From: CBDEGR01 sp965237895
GTDB lineage: Bacteria; Acidobacteriota; Terriglobia; UBA7540; JAPUME01
Direction of reading: 5' to 3'
DNA length: 64,000 bases
Assembly: GCA_965237895.1 (NCBI GenBank)
Contig: CBDEGR010000002.1
Location: forward strand, 2,232,001-2,296,000
Both the position numbers and the translations under genes were made by a program. This document shows, piece after piece, positions 53,893 through 62,954 of this stretch. The notes beneath the pieces were generated by a model, which saw only the letters and a list, made by a program, of their open reading frames with translations, was not told the origin of the DNA and ran no database searches. Numbering within the stretch: the first letter of the stretch is position 1; the number at the start of each line of letters is the position of its first letter.

Positions 53893-54388
53893 CGGTTCAT
53901 GCTCCTGGAGCGGCGCTTTGGCAGTCTCGTCTAGAACAGCATGCCGAATGTTTTTCCCCTCGTTATGCTATTGACTCAAAAGGATAATACTGGATTCCTG
54001 ACGTCTCTTCAAGCGGATGTGTAGTAGGGATGTAACGGTTTGTTAGTTGTCCGACAGTCCGCCGCAAAATGACGGCGGGCACCGGGGTCTCCGGCAGATT
54101 GGTGAATGCAGAAAACAACCAACTACAAGGAGACGTTCTATGAAGATCAAGGAACTGATCCTGACTTTGTTAGGCATATCGATAAGAACAATCACGCACA
54201 TCCACGGCCCTTGGAATCTAACCCCCCCCCGTGTTCAGTTGGTTCCCGGACACCGCGTGCCCGTGGGCCTCGATCGCCTTTTGAATAAGGTCGTGCTTGG
54301 ACCGCGACTTACAGATCTCGAGCGTCGATCCATTTATCGTTCCATTCGCACTGCCAAAATCGTTGACTCAGAACTACGTCCTTCGCCT
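53893..54388. other. intergenic upstream of the chaperone operon
   Basis: About 500 bases, no supported long gene. A short plus-strand frame starts at 54140 (MKIKELILTLLG) after an AAGGAG, but becomes proline-rich and overlaps the ATPase gene at 54389; I give it little weight. The promoter of the GrpE-Hsp70 operon should lie in 53893-54050, an AT-richer stretch. Confidence 0.35.
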
Positions 54389-55747
54389 CTACTTGTTTTG
54401 CCGGATCGCCCGACGGTTGCGTCCGGTCATTGACATCACCGGCGGAGCGGTTGGTTCTCGGCCGCGCCGCCTACTGTCTTCCACTACCCGGACCTCCAGA
54501 GCGTCATCTGCGTCGGTCGAGCGCGTCATAGATGGCACCTTGTGCGGGCGCTGGCCAACGGTCACCGAAAATCCCCGCTTGTCGCCAATGATTTGTCGAT
54601 CGCTTCCCATTGACACAAACTTAGTCTCCGGGAACTCGCCCTCGAATATGCGGTGGTAGCAGTCGGCGTCAAGACCTCGATTCTCAGTGTGTTGACCCGT
54701 CAGTGGCTCGCCTTCGCATATGACAACCTGACTCGGTGCAACCAATGCAGCCAGATCGCCGAGTGCGACCTTGTAGGCCCTTTCCCAGAAGGTCCGGTTG
54801 GGGTTTTTCACTGGTTCGATGGTTTGAGGCTGGTCGAAATCGCAGTTCCCGAAATCCAGGACCACGACGCTTCCAGGGTTCTTCGCTTCGATGTCCCGCG
54901 CCCGCCGCATCATTCCCATGGAGTGCGTCGCCAGCAGCAACTGGCAGTTCTCTGGGATTAAATCGTAGAGTACGGACAAGAGTTCGGCCTGAAGCTGTGT
55001 GTGCATGTGCGACTCGGGCTCGTCGATGCAAAAGATGGTGTTGTTGTAAGCGCGCTTGGAGACGACAAGATCAAGAATCAGGTCGAACGCGGCCTTTTCT
55101 CCTCCAGAGAGATTTTTGAACGGGAACCCTCTACTCGTTCCTTTTGTAAATCGAAAGGTCCCGTCCTCTAGGGGATTCCCCAGACTGTTGAGTTCCACAT
55201 TTGGAAACAGCTTGGAGAAAGCTGTCCTGATATCTCCAATAAGCTGCTCTGTGAATTGGTCCAAAGTCACTGATCCGTCCTCGGGGTTGAAGATGTCGTC
55301 AAACACTTTGGAGGCTAGCCGTCGAAAGTTCTGGGCCACCGCCGCATCGTTGTCAATCATGCGTGAGACACGATGCTCGCTGAGTGGATCGCCAGCCCGG
55401 TTGAGGTGTTGAATCTGGAACTCTGGATCGTTTCTGTATGCCGATCTCACGTAAAGGATTTTCTTTTTCTCTTCAGGAAGAGGTTCGTGGAATTCTGGAT
55501 TGACATCATCTCTGAACTTGGGGCGGGGAGGTGAACCGGCCTTGACATGGTAATCCATTTCCCATAATCGATTCTTTTCCGCCTTCCAGTTGTACCAAGT
55601 ATTAAGTGCATCGAAAAAGCACGATTTACCGCATCCGTTCTGGCCAGCAAGCACGATCAGCCGCGCCTTTTCAGGAATACCCTGAACGGTCAAATGTTTG
55701 AATCGCCTAAAATCCTTGATTGTGGCGCTCTTGAACTTCATGTTCAC
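54389..55747 (-). CDS. OLD/AAA_21-type ATPase, C-terminus probably altered
   Basis: 452 aa. SMC-like head: Walker A LIVLAGQNGCGKSCFFDALN near residues 30-49, signature KNLSGGEKAAFDLILDLVVS, Walker B NTIFCIDEPESHMHTQLQAE, His switch LLLATHSMGMMRRARD. A TOPRIM-like nuclease start follows (SQVVICEGEPLTGQ, then YHRIFEGEFPETKFVSMGSD). After GDKRG the sequence becomes Arg-rich and unlike a TOPRIM end, so the last 60 residues may be out of frame. OLD-type proteins are common phage-defence effectors. Stand-alone gene, leftward. Confidence 0.75.
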   Translation of the reverse strand: MNMKFKSATIKDFRRFKHLTVQGIPEKARLIVLAGQNGCGKSCFFDALNTWYNWKAEKNRLWEMDYHVKAGSPPRPKFRDDVNPEFHEPLPEEKKKILYVRSAYRNDPEFQIQHLNRAGDPLSEHRVSRMIDNDAAVAQNFRRLASKVFDDIFNPEDGSVTLDQFTEQLIGDIRTAFSKLFPNVELNSLGNPLEDGTFRFTKGTSRGFPFKNLSGGEKAAFDLILDLVVSKRAYNNTIFCIDEPESHMHTQLQAELLSVLYDLIPENCQLLLATHSMGMMRRARDIEAKNPGSVVVLDFGNCDFDQPQTIEPVKNPNRTFWERAYKVALGDLAALVAPSQVVICEGEPLTGQHTENRGLDADCYHRIFEGEFPETKFVSMGSDRQIIGDKRGFSVTVGQRPHKVPSMTRSTDADDALEVRVVEDSRRRGREPTAPPVMSMTGRNRRAIRQNK

Positions 55748-55963
55748 CCCTCTATTGCACCAGCGGTTTCGTTGCCATGGATTTTTTTCCTAGCGGGTGG
55801 CGGGCCGCGACTACTGGCCGGGATCAGGGGAAGAGATCCGATAGGAACGAGTCCATCATCGACCGGATGGGGGAGAATAACCGGCGAAGAAATCAATCTC
55901 CCGATTGCCGATCTCATTATCGGTGCCTGCGCTTGGGAACTGGACTACGCCATCGCGCCGGGC

Positions 55964-56330
55964 TCACACTGTTTTAAAAGGTGCGTTCAGGAAACGTAAC
56001 GTGTGATAGAAGACTTCGTTGACGAATTCTTCCCACCCGGAGACGAGATACAATGTCTCTGAGAGGCTTAAATATCGCTCGATCTGCATTTGGTTCAACT
56101 GCTTCTCCATCTCGTCCGTTACGACGCCGACAATCAGGAAATTCTTGGCTCTAGCCGGAGTTTGGTCGAAGGACTTCTTGACCGCACCCAAGCGCTCCAA
56201 CGTCCCGGCTGGATCTGTACCGCCTTTCACTTCAATTGTCGCGACTGTCTCCCAATTGCGACCTGTCCTCCGATGAATACGCCTGCTGCCATCCCGAGGT
56301 CACCATCACAACACCGCCGTCCTGCGCAGC
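55964..56330 (-). pseudogene. restriction endonuclease C-terminal fragment (PD-(D/E)XK)
   Basis: About 110 codons after a stop in frame: NWETVATIEVKGGTDPAGTL, ERLGAVKKSFDQTPARAKNF, LIVGVVTDEMEKQLNQMQIE, VSGWEEFVNEVFYHTLRFLN. IEVKGGTD is an E-x-K catalytic pair of the kind seen in type II enzymes. The N-terminal part is missing or in another frame (a short start at ATG near 56308). Just upstream, between it and the KAP stop, a 29-codon tail (VPDEVLRRLRRTAVL) may be the end of the partner gene. Confidence 0.5.
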
Positions 56331-56395
56331 CGGCGCAGCACCTCGTCGGGCACGTTGCGCGGGTGATCCCGAAGTCGAGCTTCGCCGGCGGCGAT

Positions 56396-59008
56396 CTACG
56401 GTTGTGGCCGGCGCTCCACGAGCCACGACTTCGCGTCATCCTTCGCCCTCACGGCGTAGGCGTTGTCGCCTTCGTATTCCGCCAGTAACGTGAGTACTTC
56501 GTTGAGACGCTCTCCAAACAGCGTCGTCATTCTCTCGCGATCGATCTTGTAGGGATTAATGAATTTGGGAGGATACCCTGTGGCAGCCACTATTCCGCTT
56601 TGTTCGTCACCAGCTAGATTCGCAATCTCCGGAATGATGATCTCGGGATCGCTCATGGCACCGTCGACCAGGATCGGCGGCAGATAATCCCGCCACGCTT
56701 GGAAGGCCGATAGGCTAGTATCCTTACCGGTTTGCGTAATTAGTCGGCTAACCTTGTATGGGCGATCCCTCGTGAGGACCTTTACCAGGTCTTCACCAGT
56801 GCGCACCGTGCCACGCACCGCCTCGATGATCGACTTCCTGATGACCCCCCTTTGCGTGTCGTCCACAATCCCGTTGTCGCCGGTCCAGTAGTAGTAGATA
56901 TCATTAACGAAGAGGAGGCTCACAGGAACCGCGCTGAGGATCAGCGTCTGGAGCCAATCCGCGTGCTGATTCGGCTGAAGCCGACGATCGCATCTGCGCC
57001 GCAGCGCGATAATGGCGTCGTGATCACCCTGAGCTGAGGAACCGTCTCGCTTGAGCACGCTGGCGACGACTCGCTCGGTGAGCTCCATCAGCTCGGCTTC
57101 CGAGTGTCTGAACGAAAAGTGCTCCCACACACGAGTGTATTCTTCGTTCTTCTCCGATACGCCCACCAGCTTGTCAACGAGCGTTACATCGCGACTGGCT
57201 TGCCAGCGTTCGATGTCGCGCAAGACTTCCTGGTCGTGAAGCTCGGCAGGGTCCACCTGCTCAGCAACAATTCGGCGAAAATAGTCCGTTGGTTCATTCT
57301 TGTGAACACCTTGGGGTGAACTCGCAACGTTTACTGCGAGGCCCTTCGTCAATTGTTTGATTCCAAGAAGGTCGACGAGTCGTTGAGCGGCGGCGCCATT
57401 GGCAGTGTTTCCGATTACCTTCTCCCACTCATCTTTCACCGTTTTAGTCCGAGGCAACGTGGCATCCGGCTCGTGACGGGCCGCATCGATGCCGCCTATC
57501 AGACACGTGTACGCTTCCTCTGCCCCGTGGCGAAGCGCCGATATTATTACGATATCGTCAAGCTCAGCCTCTCCATGCAGATTTAGCCACGCGCGATCGA
57601 CACGCCTCAGAACGTGTTTCAGCGCCCGTGGAGTTTGAAGCAGCGAAACTAGCGCGTCGAGCGGAGTATCCCTACCTGTGAGCTGGATGTAGTCCGTCAT
57701 TCTGTCTGATCTGGCGTGTTCAGGCCGGAGTTGGAGCTTGTCACCCTCGCGGCGGTTCGGATGGGGGTCAATGTAAGAGAACTTTGTAAGCCAGTGCTCG
57801 TAGGCAACTCTCAAGATCGTGGCCACCTGTTTCACCTCGACTTGCGGTACCAGCTCGATGGTGTCGCACAGCTTTGAGAAATCGAGTGGTGCGTGATCTG
57901 GGTCCACGGCTAGGATAAACGAGGCGCGTTCCACCTGACGAAGCGCCCAGAGAAGCCGCTGGAGATGCCTCGTGTCGAACGCATCTCCGGCTCGCTCGAT
58001 GTCCTCGATGACCAACACGAGCCTGGCATTCAATACCTCTAGAATTGGAGTCAGGCGCTCGACCTCTTCGAGCGAGTCCGTAGCGGCTTCGAGACCGAAG
58101 GCGTTTGCAAGTCGTCCCGTTGGCTCGGCCGCAGCAAGACGTTTATACGCTAGAGGTAAGCTGCGAAATGCGCTCGTGTCGATGTGATCGTCGAGGGCGG
58201 CCACAATCCGGTTGAGTGCTAGACGGGGGACATCCTCTGGGTTCGGAACGGCCCACACATCGAAGGCGGCAACTATGACAGTCGGAGTGAGCCGTCCCAA
58301 CTCTGCGCGAGCAAGATTGAGGATGCTCGTCTTGCCGATCCCAAATCGACCCAGAAGGGCGACAGGGCGCCCCTCCCGACCAACCACATGAACGATCCGG
58401 CTGGCGACGGGTTGATGATGGAATAGATCGCGCTCGCTACTCTCGATCGGGCGTTCGCCAGCAGAGATCCAATCCGCGATATTCTGCCACGTGATTCGTC
58501 CGTCGCGACTGATGGCGGAAGGTTCTGGCAGCGTCGCGGTTCTGCGCCATGGCAGCTGACGAATAAAGATGGCGATCCCAAGCGCCACTACGATGGGCAC
58601 AATCGGATAGACGTGCTGCCAGTCTGGGCCGACAGCCTGGGGGCGGATACTAGGCGGTAGCCATTCACTCGCTGCAGCGAGCACCCAACCAAAGAGCACT
58701 GCCGACCACACAGGTGGATACCGCAGCATGTTGCCCCATTGATGCCTCCTGATCCGCAGGGGCTCGGTCACCACATAGAAAAGGATCAGAGACAGAACCC
58801 ACGTGACCAAACCGATGAAGGCTGGAGAGTACGGAAGTGATACTCGGGACACATAACCCCAAGCCGGCGGTAGTATTAGCTCGAAAACAATCGCTGCGAT
58901 AACGGAGAGAAAAAGCACACGCACCCAACGACCGATTGAACGACGTCGGCGCAGACGCAGTCCCAGAGGCGTCTTCACTTCGTTATTCCTCATGGACTCA
59001 GTTGTCAT
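56396..59008 (-). CDS. KAP-family P-loop NTPase with four N-terminal membrane spans
   Basis: 870 aa from ATG 59008 (MTTESMRNNEV); a longer frame to 59161 lies inside the upstream gene. Four membrane segments at about 29-47, 62-82, 98-114 and 132-150, then the KAP domain: Walker A ALLGRFGIGKTSILNLARAE (about 217-236), a second motif VIVAAFDVWAVPNPEDVPRL, and Walker B RLVLVIEDIERAGDAFDTRH. The characteristic KAP insertion of membrane helices is N-terminal here. Starts 1 base after the stop of a small nuclease gene. KAP proteins occur in several anti-phage systems and in membrane complexes. Confidence 0.85.
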   Translation of the reverse strand: MTTESMRNNEVKTPLGLRLRRRRSIGRWVRVLFLSVIAAIVFELILPPAWGYVSRVSLPYSPAFIGLVTWVLSLILFYVVTEPLRIRRHQWGNMLRYPPVWSAVLFGWVLAAASEWLPPSIRPQAVGPDWQHVYPIVPIVVALGIAIFIRQLPWRRTATLPEPSAISRDGRITWQNIADWISAGERPIESSERDLFHHQPVASRIVHVVGREGRPVALLGRFGIGKTSILNLARAELGRLTPTVIVAAFDVWAVPNPEDVPRLALNRIVAALDDHIDTSAFRSLPLAYKRLAAAEPTGRLANAFGLEAATDSLEEVERLTPILEVLNARLVLVIEDIERAGDAFDTRHLQRLLWALRQVERASFILAVDPDHAPLDFSKLCDTIELVPQVEVKQVATILRVAYEHWLTKFSYIDPHPNRREGDKLQLRPEHARSDRMTDYIQLTGRDTPLDALVSLLQTPRALKHVLRRVDRAWLNLHGEAELDDIVIISALRHGAEEAYTCLIGGIDAARHEPDATLPRTKTVKDEWEKVIGNTANGAAAQRLVDLLGIKQLTKGLAVNVASSPQGVHKNEPTDYFRRIVAEQVDPAELHDQEVLRDIERWQASRDVTLVDKLVGVSEKNEEYTRVWEHFSFRHSEAELMELTERVVASVLKRDGSSAQGDHDAIIALRRRCDRRLQPNQHADWLQTLILSAVPVSLLFVNDIYYYWTGDNGIVDDTQRGVIRKSIIEAVRGTVRTGEDLVKVLTRDRPYKVSRLITQTGKDTSLSAFQAWRDYLPPILVDGAMSDPEIIIPEIANLAGDEQSGIVAATGYPPKFINPYKIDRERMTTLFGERLNEVLTLLAEYEGDNAYAVRAKDDAKSWLVERRPQP

Positions 59009-59009
59009 G

Positions 59010-59429
59010 CTAGTTTGGCAGACTGAGCGTTTCGAGCAGGCGATTGCATCGCAGCAGCGGTGGTGGAACGAGGGAGATGATGTCGGCCTTTTCTCGAAGC
59101 ATCGGCTGGACACGCTTGGACAAATCAAGGCCAGCCAGCGTTGCGTGTGCCCTTTCGCCAATCCGACCGGTTGTCCAGATCTCCGCCTGGCATTTCGTAA
59201 TGTTCGTGAAACCTTTCAAAGCCGCAGGAACTGTTTCGGTAAAGAACTTTTTGACGTATACCGGATCGAGTTCTTTCGTTTCGTGCGCGGCCTTGCATTC
59301 CACCAGATATACCTCGTCTCCACCGCCTCGTTGTCCTATAACATCGACGTCGCGTTTCGTGTCCTTGAACGGAACGGTTAGCCCGAGTTCCACGCTCTCC
59401 CAGCCCTTTGCCCGCAATAACACCGTCAC
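59010..59429 (-). CDS. PD-(D/E)XK-type nuclease, coupled to the KAP NTPase
   Basis: 139 aa from GTG 59429. An Mrr-cat-like restriction fold: VLLRAKGWESVELGLTVPFK, DTKRDVDVIGQRGGGDEVYL, VECKAAHETKELDPVYVKKF. The Asp in DVDVIG and the E-C-K of VECKA give the D...ExK catalytic set. Then a helical tail. The frame is open a further 20 codons upstream to a stop with no better start. The stop lies 1 base before the KAP start, a clear two-gene unit. It may be a degraded long nuclease or a complete small one. Confidence 0.65.
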   Translation of the reverse strand: MTVLLRAKGWESVELGLTVPFKDTKRDVDVIGQRGGGDEVYLVECKAAHETKELDPVYVKKFFTETVPAALKGFTNITKCQAEIWTTGRIGERAHATLAGLDLSKRVQPMLREKADIISLVPPPLLRCNRLLETLSLPN

Positions 59430-59587
59430 CTGCCCACGCTTCGGGCCGCGTTGAAAAGAGAACTGAAGATCGATACCACACCCTCAGAGAAGGAAGCAGC
59501 GTAAGCAGCGATCAGGAGCCGTGCAGAATTTCAACTAGGAATGGGCTTGACTCCCGCTCGGCATCATTCCAGACCGCCCTTCACCCA

Positions 59588-60169
59588 TCAAGCCACGGGC
59601 GGTCCCCCCAGTTGAATGCCTTGAGGCCAATAAATGGTGGATGGAACACTCTCGCGCACACCAGCAGGGATATTGGCCTCTACGCATTTGATCTTCTCCC
59701 GAGCGACGTCGATCAAGTCGATCTCGTCTCCTCCGTAGAGCTCCTTCGTCCACCCGATCACCTCATCTTTCAGGGGAATGCGCATACGAGGGAAAGAGTC
59801 ATCGAGCTTCACTTTGAAGTACCAGAGTCCACCAGGCCGCCCTTCTTCGACTCCTGGAACCCAAGGGAACTTTTCTCCAGCGTCCTCGCTGTGGGCGACT
59901 GCATTGCGAAGGGCATGAGCGATCTTACACCGAGTCTTCTTGCACTCGTCGTGCCACTGAATCGGCGAAAGGAGCCATAGGGTATAGGCGTCTGCTAGCG
60001 TGCCTAGAGAAAGTTGCCAGAAACCAACCACATGCCGGCACTTCGGGCAATACTTTTCTTTCTCTTCGACCAATCCTTCGCACACCGCCAGCATCATCTC
60101 GCGGAACAGTGCCCGCGCGCGTCGGCCGAACTGCGTGTACTGGTTGACCTGCAAGTGCAGTTTACTCAT
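59588..60169 (-). CDS. hypothetical protein with Cys pair
   Basis: 193 aa. Helical start (GRRARALFREMMLAVCEGLV), a CPKC motif (EKYCPKCRHVVGFWQLSLGT), ALRNAVAHSEDAGEKFPWVP (an RNxxxH motif reminiscent of HEPN domains) and a C-terminal part with WYFKVKLDDSFPRMRIPLKD. HEPN-like ribonuclease or RNA-binding protein is possible. Family not recognised. Upstream of the nuclease-KAP pair, same strand, 158 bases apart. Confidence 0.6.
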   Translation of the reverse strand: MSKLHLQVNQYTQFGRRARALFREMMLAVCEGLVEEKEKYCPKCRHVVGFWQLSLGTLADAYTLWLLSPIQWHDECKKTRCKIAHALRNAVAHSEDAGEKFPWVPGVEEGRPGGLWYFKVKLDDSFPRMRIPLKDEVIGWTKELYGGDEIDLIDVAREKIKCVEANIPAGVRESVPSTIYWPQGIQLGGPPVA

Positions 60170-60402
60170 GCTGCCCTTTTGTGAAACTACCAGCCGGACG
60201 ACTTAAACGCCATCACACCACCGAGCGCGCAACGGATTGCAGAAAGGACCGGTTCTGCAACCCGCTAGCCCCTGACGTGTTTGCAAGGACTTAGGCGTTG
60301 CGAAACGGTATTGCTGAATCAAAGTGATTGGCGATACCTTTCTGCAATATTGGATCTGGTATGCCCGCGTGTCTACGGACGATCAGGACGGCGGGCCAAT
60401 CA

Positions 60403-60692
60403 TTAGCGCGACCAGCGCGCAACCACATCGAACTCAACAAGATCTTTCTTCGAGTTTCGTTTACGAATAGGACGACACTCGATGTCTGAATATTCGAGCG
60501 CCTCCAGCATCGCCGCGTAGATTCTCTCCGTCGGTAGAAGCGTTCCATAGAATGTCGAGTTACCGACGATGTAGTGCACTTCTGCGTTCGGGGCCAGAAC
60601 TTCCGTCAGCGCTTTAAAATGCGCCCACATGTCGTCGAAGTACTTTGCTATGTAGTTTGCCAAGAGCGGTTCCCGCTCATGCGTCCTCCAAA
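60403..60692 (-). pseudogene. DNA methyltransferase C-terminal fragment
   Basis: About 96 codons: THEREPLLANYIAKYFDDMW then HYIVGNSTFYGTLLPTERIY and CRPIRKRNSKKDLVEFDVVA. VHYIVGNSTFYG and IRKRNSKK are typical of the C-terminal part of type II N-methylases. A stop lies immediately upstream in frame, so the catalytic N-terminal part is lost. Relic of a restriction-modification system, possibly the partner of the nuclease fragment at 55964. Confidence 0.6.
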
Positions 60693-60886
60693 ATTATTGG
60701 GATATTCCTCCCGCGCCCCAAAGACAAGAACTACGAAGAGAAACACCCCGACCACCGGGGGCCATAGTCCCGCTCCGTCCAGCGCTTCGGTCCGCCCGAG
60801 TTGCGGCTTCAAGTCCTTGACCAGCCCCGCTTGGCGCGGCTGCTTGGGACCGTCAGCTTCAGTTTCGTGTTATGCGTTGTCCTCGA

Positions 60887-61087
60887 TCAACTGACCTTGT
60901 GTTTCGCGATCAGTTCCCGAACTTCTGGAACGAGATCAACTGGCACTTCGATCGCCGTGTGAGTGGTGCTCTCAAATGCAGCTTCGTCCTCGGCCACGGC
61001 TTCTTCGTCACTTTGCGTTTCGTAGTGATCGAGTACCTGTTGGACCCTGCTCTCATCCCACCCAGCTGGAAAGTGTTTTTTACTCAT
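60887..61087 (-). CDS. antitoxin-like small protein
   Basis: 66 aa: KKHFPAGWDESRVQQVLDHY then EAVAEDEAAFESTTHTAIEV and LVPEVRELIAKHK. Acidic middle with basic ends, as in antitoxins that follow a BrnT/DUF4258-like toxin. Starts 9 bases after the upstream gene. I recognise the pattern (FPxGWDExRVxxVLxHYExQ) from many genomes, paired with the type of gene found upstream. Confidence 0.6.
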   Translation of the reverse strand: MSKKHFPAGWDESRVQQVLDHYETQSDEEAVAEDEAAFESTTHTAIEVPVDLVPEVRELIAKHKVS

Positions 61088-61096
61088 TGTGCCCTC

Positions 61097-61369
61097 TTAC
61101 TTACGTCTGCGGCGAAGAGCTCGCTTCGCCTTTGGTCCGAGTTCGTATGCAGTGATCACGAAGACCGAGTTCGGAATGGGATCTGGAACATAAACGACTC
61201 GTAAATAACGGCCTGCGTCCGTTTGCCCGACCGCGATTCTCACTCCTCCCTCTCCGGGACGGTCTTCCATTGGACGATCCAGGACGGCCTCAACTTCGTA
61301 TTCGGCCACGTTGTGACCGTAGATGTGAGGTTGTCCACTTCTGGGATCATCGTAATAGCGCACCTGCAT
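61097..61369 (-). CDS. toxin-like protein (DUF4258/BrnT-like)
   Basis: About 90 aa from ATG 61369 (MQVRYYDDPR). RYYDDPRSGQPHIYGHNVAE, YEVEAVLDRPMEDRPGEGGV, then RYLRVVYVPDPIPNSVFVIT and a basic end AKRALRRRRK. The size, the beta-rich core with the VFVITAYEL strand and the Arg/Lys end match small RNase-fold toxins of the BrnT/RelE-like group. Followed by the antitoxin-like gene. Confidence 0.6.
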   Translation of the reverse strand: MQVRYYDDPRSGQPHIYGHNVAEYEVEAVLDRPMEDRPGEGGVRIAVGQTDAGRYLRVVYVPDPIPNSVFVITAYELGPKAKRALRRRRK

Positions 61370-61758
61370 GGCCCATTCTCTCACGCCCCCTGAGCAAGAC
61401 CAAACTAGCGGCTGGGGCCAAAGTCCCGCTCCGGCCCCCTGCGTTCCGGCCCACGGCGGTCCCTGCTTTGCCTTGCCGTCTCTTGCCTATCCCACTCCAG
61501 CCTTGCCCTCTCCACTTGCCTAGCCTGCCTAGCCTTCTCTTGGCTGGCCTTCTCCACTGCCCGCCTCATCTTCTCTTCGGGAAGTCACGGCAGCACCGGC
61601 ACCACGGGCAGCGTTGTGAAGATCCGGTTGACGGCATCCAGTTCCAGGGCCATTAGCGGTGCCCAGAGCCTGGCGCACCATCCGACGATGCACCCCAGTT
61701 TCCGGGACACACCCTGGATCGTTCCCACCCTGAACTCGTGCTCCCGACGGATCTGGGG
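61370..61758. other. pyrimidine-rich spacer, no clear gene
   Basis: About 390 bases with repeated CTTGCC/CCTAGCC/CTCCACT words (61450-61560) and only weak frames. A short leftward frame (EFRVGTIQGVSRKLGCIVGW, ending PVVPVLP near 61583) is protein-like but unrecognised. It is probably filler between the toxin pair and the nuclease relic. Confidence 0.3.
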
Positions 61759-61842
61759 TCACCTCACATAGCGGTTCAGCCGAGGGGCCGCCAAGGTCAG
61801 GTTCAAAAGGTCTGCGGCAAAGGCGCGCCGCGTCTCCCGGTC
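61759..61842 (-). pseudogene. DUF1524 (HNH) nuclease fragment
   Basis: 28 codons reading DRETRRAFAADLLNLTLAAP, RLNRYVR and a stop. They match the stretch ERKREFARDIRNLTLSAPHL of the secreted nuclease at 42479. Overlaps, in another frame, the end of the RepA fragment, so the fusion is recombinational. Too short to be functional. Confidence 0.4.
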
Positions 61843-62189
61843 CGTACCGCTTCGGTCGAGAGCCAGGCCAGGATTAGCCGGGGGAAGTTGCCGTAGGGGA
61901 GTTTGTTGTCTCCACCGGCAATCATGATTAGCTTGAACGGGCCATTGACGCGCTTGTACTGTTGCCGGTTGCCGGGGTTGGTGCGGGGCAGCAAGCACAG
62001 CGCCAGCAGCCGCGCCATGAAACTCCGGTCGGGTTCCGCTTCGCTGGCCGAGACAAACTGGTGCACCTGATCGGCCTGGGTGAAGTGGTGGCGCGCCTGG
62101 GGCGAGGCGTCGTGGATCGCTTTCACCGGACCGCCCAGATCGGCCAAGGCATCACCGATCGGAACCAACTTGCTACGTTGACGCTGCAT
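61803..62189 (-). pseudogene. plasmid replication initiator RepA, N-terminal half
   Basis: About 110 good codons: GDALADLGGPVKAIHDASPQ, ARHHFTQADQVHQFVSASEA, FMARLLALCLLPRTNPGNRQ, YKRVNGPFKLIMIAGGDNKL, then PYGNFPRLILAWLSTEAVRT. This is the RepA/RPA plasmid initiator family, which binds iterons at the replication origin. It ends by recombination. The matching C-terminal half is at 63237-63437 in opposite orientation. Confidence 0.75.
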
Positions 62190-62233
62190 GCCCTATTCTC
62201 CCATGTTCCCCAGACAAGGGAAAGGACAGGCCG

Positions 62234-62938
62234 GTGAAGCACATCCGTATCGATGCACTGACAGCAGTGCTTGACGACTTGGAAGCCTTCAAGATCGACT
62301 TGAACCAGTACTACGATGACGCGGAACCCCAAGGGATCATTGATGTCGTACTGACGGGAAAGATCGAAAGCCTTCGGGCGTTCTGCCAGACACTCGGATG
62401 GTCTGATCTCGTGACTTCGATGCGGGACATGACGCCATTGCATGTGAACGCCGTCGAGTCGTTGGAACTCATACAGTCGTTTGTCATTCCTGAAGCACGA
62501 CGGCTACTCCTGAGAACCGACGTCGAAGAGGTCCCGAGCCCAACCGACTGGTTTTGGGAGTTAGTCCATCCGCGCATCGCGGCGCTCGCACGCCCACGGT
62601 TTGAAGCTGGCTTCTTCGGTGACGCGGTTGAGGCATCATACAAGGAGGTCAACGATGCAGCAAAGCGGATTGTCAGAGACGTCGACGGTCGGGAACTCGA
62701 CGGTGCCAGCCTGATGAATACTGCCTTTTCGCCCAACAATCCCTTGATCCGGTTGACTGCTCTTGAGACTGAGACAGACCGAAGTATCCAGCAGGGCTAC
62801 ATGCAGATCATGGCAGGGGCAATGATCGGAATCCGCAATCCGAAGGCGCATGGCAATCTCAATCCGGGTGCCAGTAGAGCTCTACATCTCATATGTCTCG
62901 CGAGTCTTCTGATGCACAAGATTGATGAGCGCATCTGA
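62234..62938 (+). CDS. TIGR02391/Ymh-type protein, HEPN-like
   Basis: 234 aa from GTG 62234. HPRIAALARPRFEAGFFGDA, VEASYKEVNDAAKRIVRDVD, MNTAFSPNNPLIRLTALETE, GYMQIMAGAMIGIRNPKAHG: the TIGR02391 pattern. RNPKAH is an RxxxxH motif of HEPN-type ribonuclease domains. Such proteins are frequent in defence and stress islands. Transcribed rightward, alone. Confidence 0.75.
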   Translation: MKHIRIDALTAVLDDLEAFKIDLNQYYDDAEPQGIIDVVLTGKIESLRAFCQTLGWSDLVTSMRDMTPLHVNAVESLELIQSFVIPEARRLLLRTDVEEVPSPTDWFWELVHPRIAALARPRFEAGFFGDAVEASYKEVNDAAKRIVRDVDGRELDGASLMNTAFSPNNPLIRLTALETETDRSIQQGYMQIMAGAMIGIRNPKAHGNLNPGASRALHLICLASLLMHKIDERI

Positions 62939-62954
62939 TGTGTGGCGTCTTCGA

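Noticed and set aside
55694..55999. 101-codon plus-strand frame
   Set aside because: Overlaps the OLD-like gene start on the other strand and shows no domain; the gap 55748-55963 is best left as unassigned.
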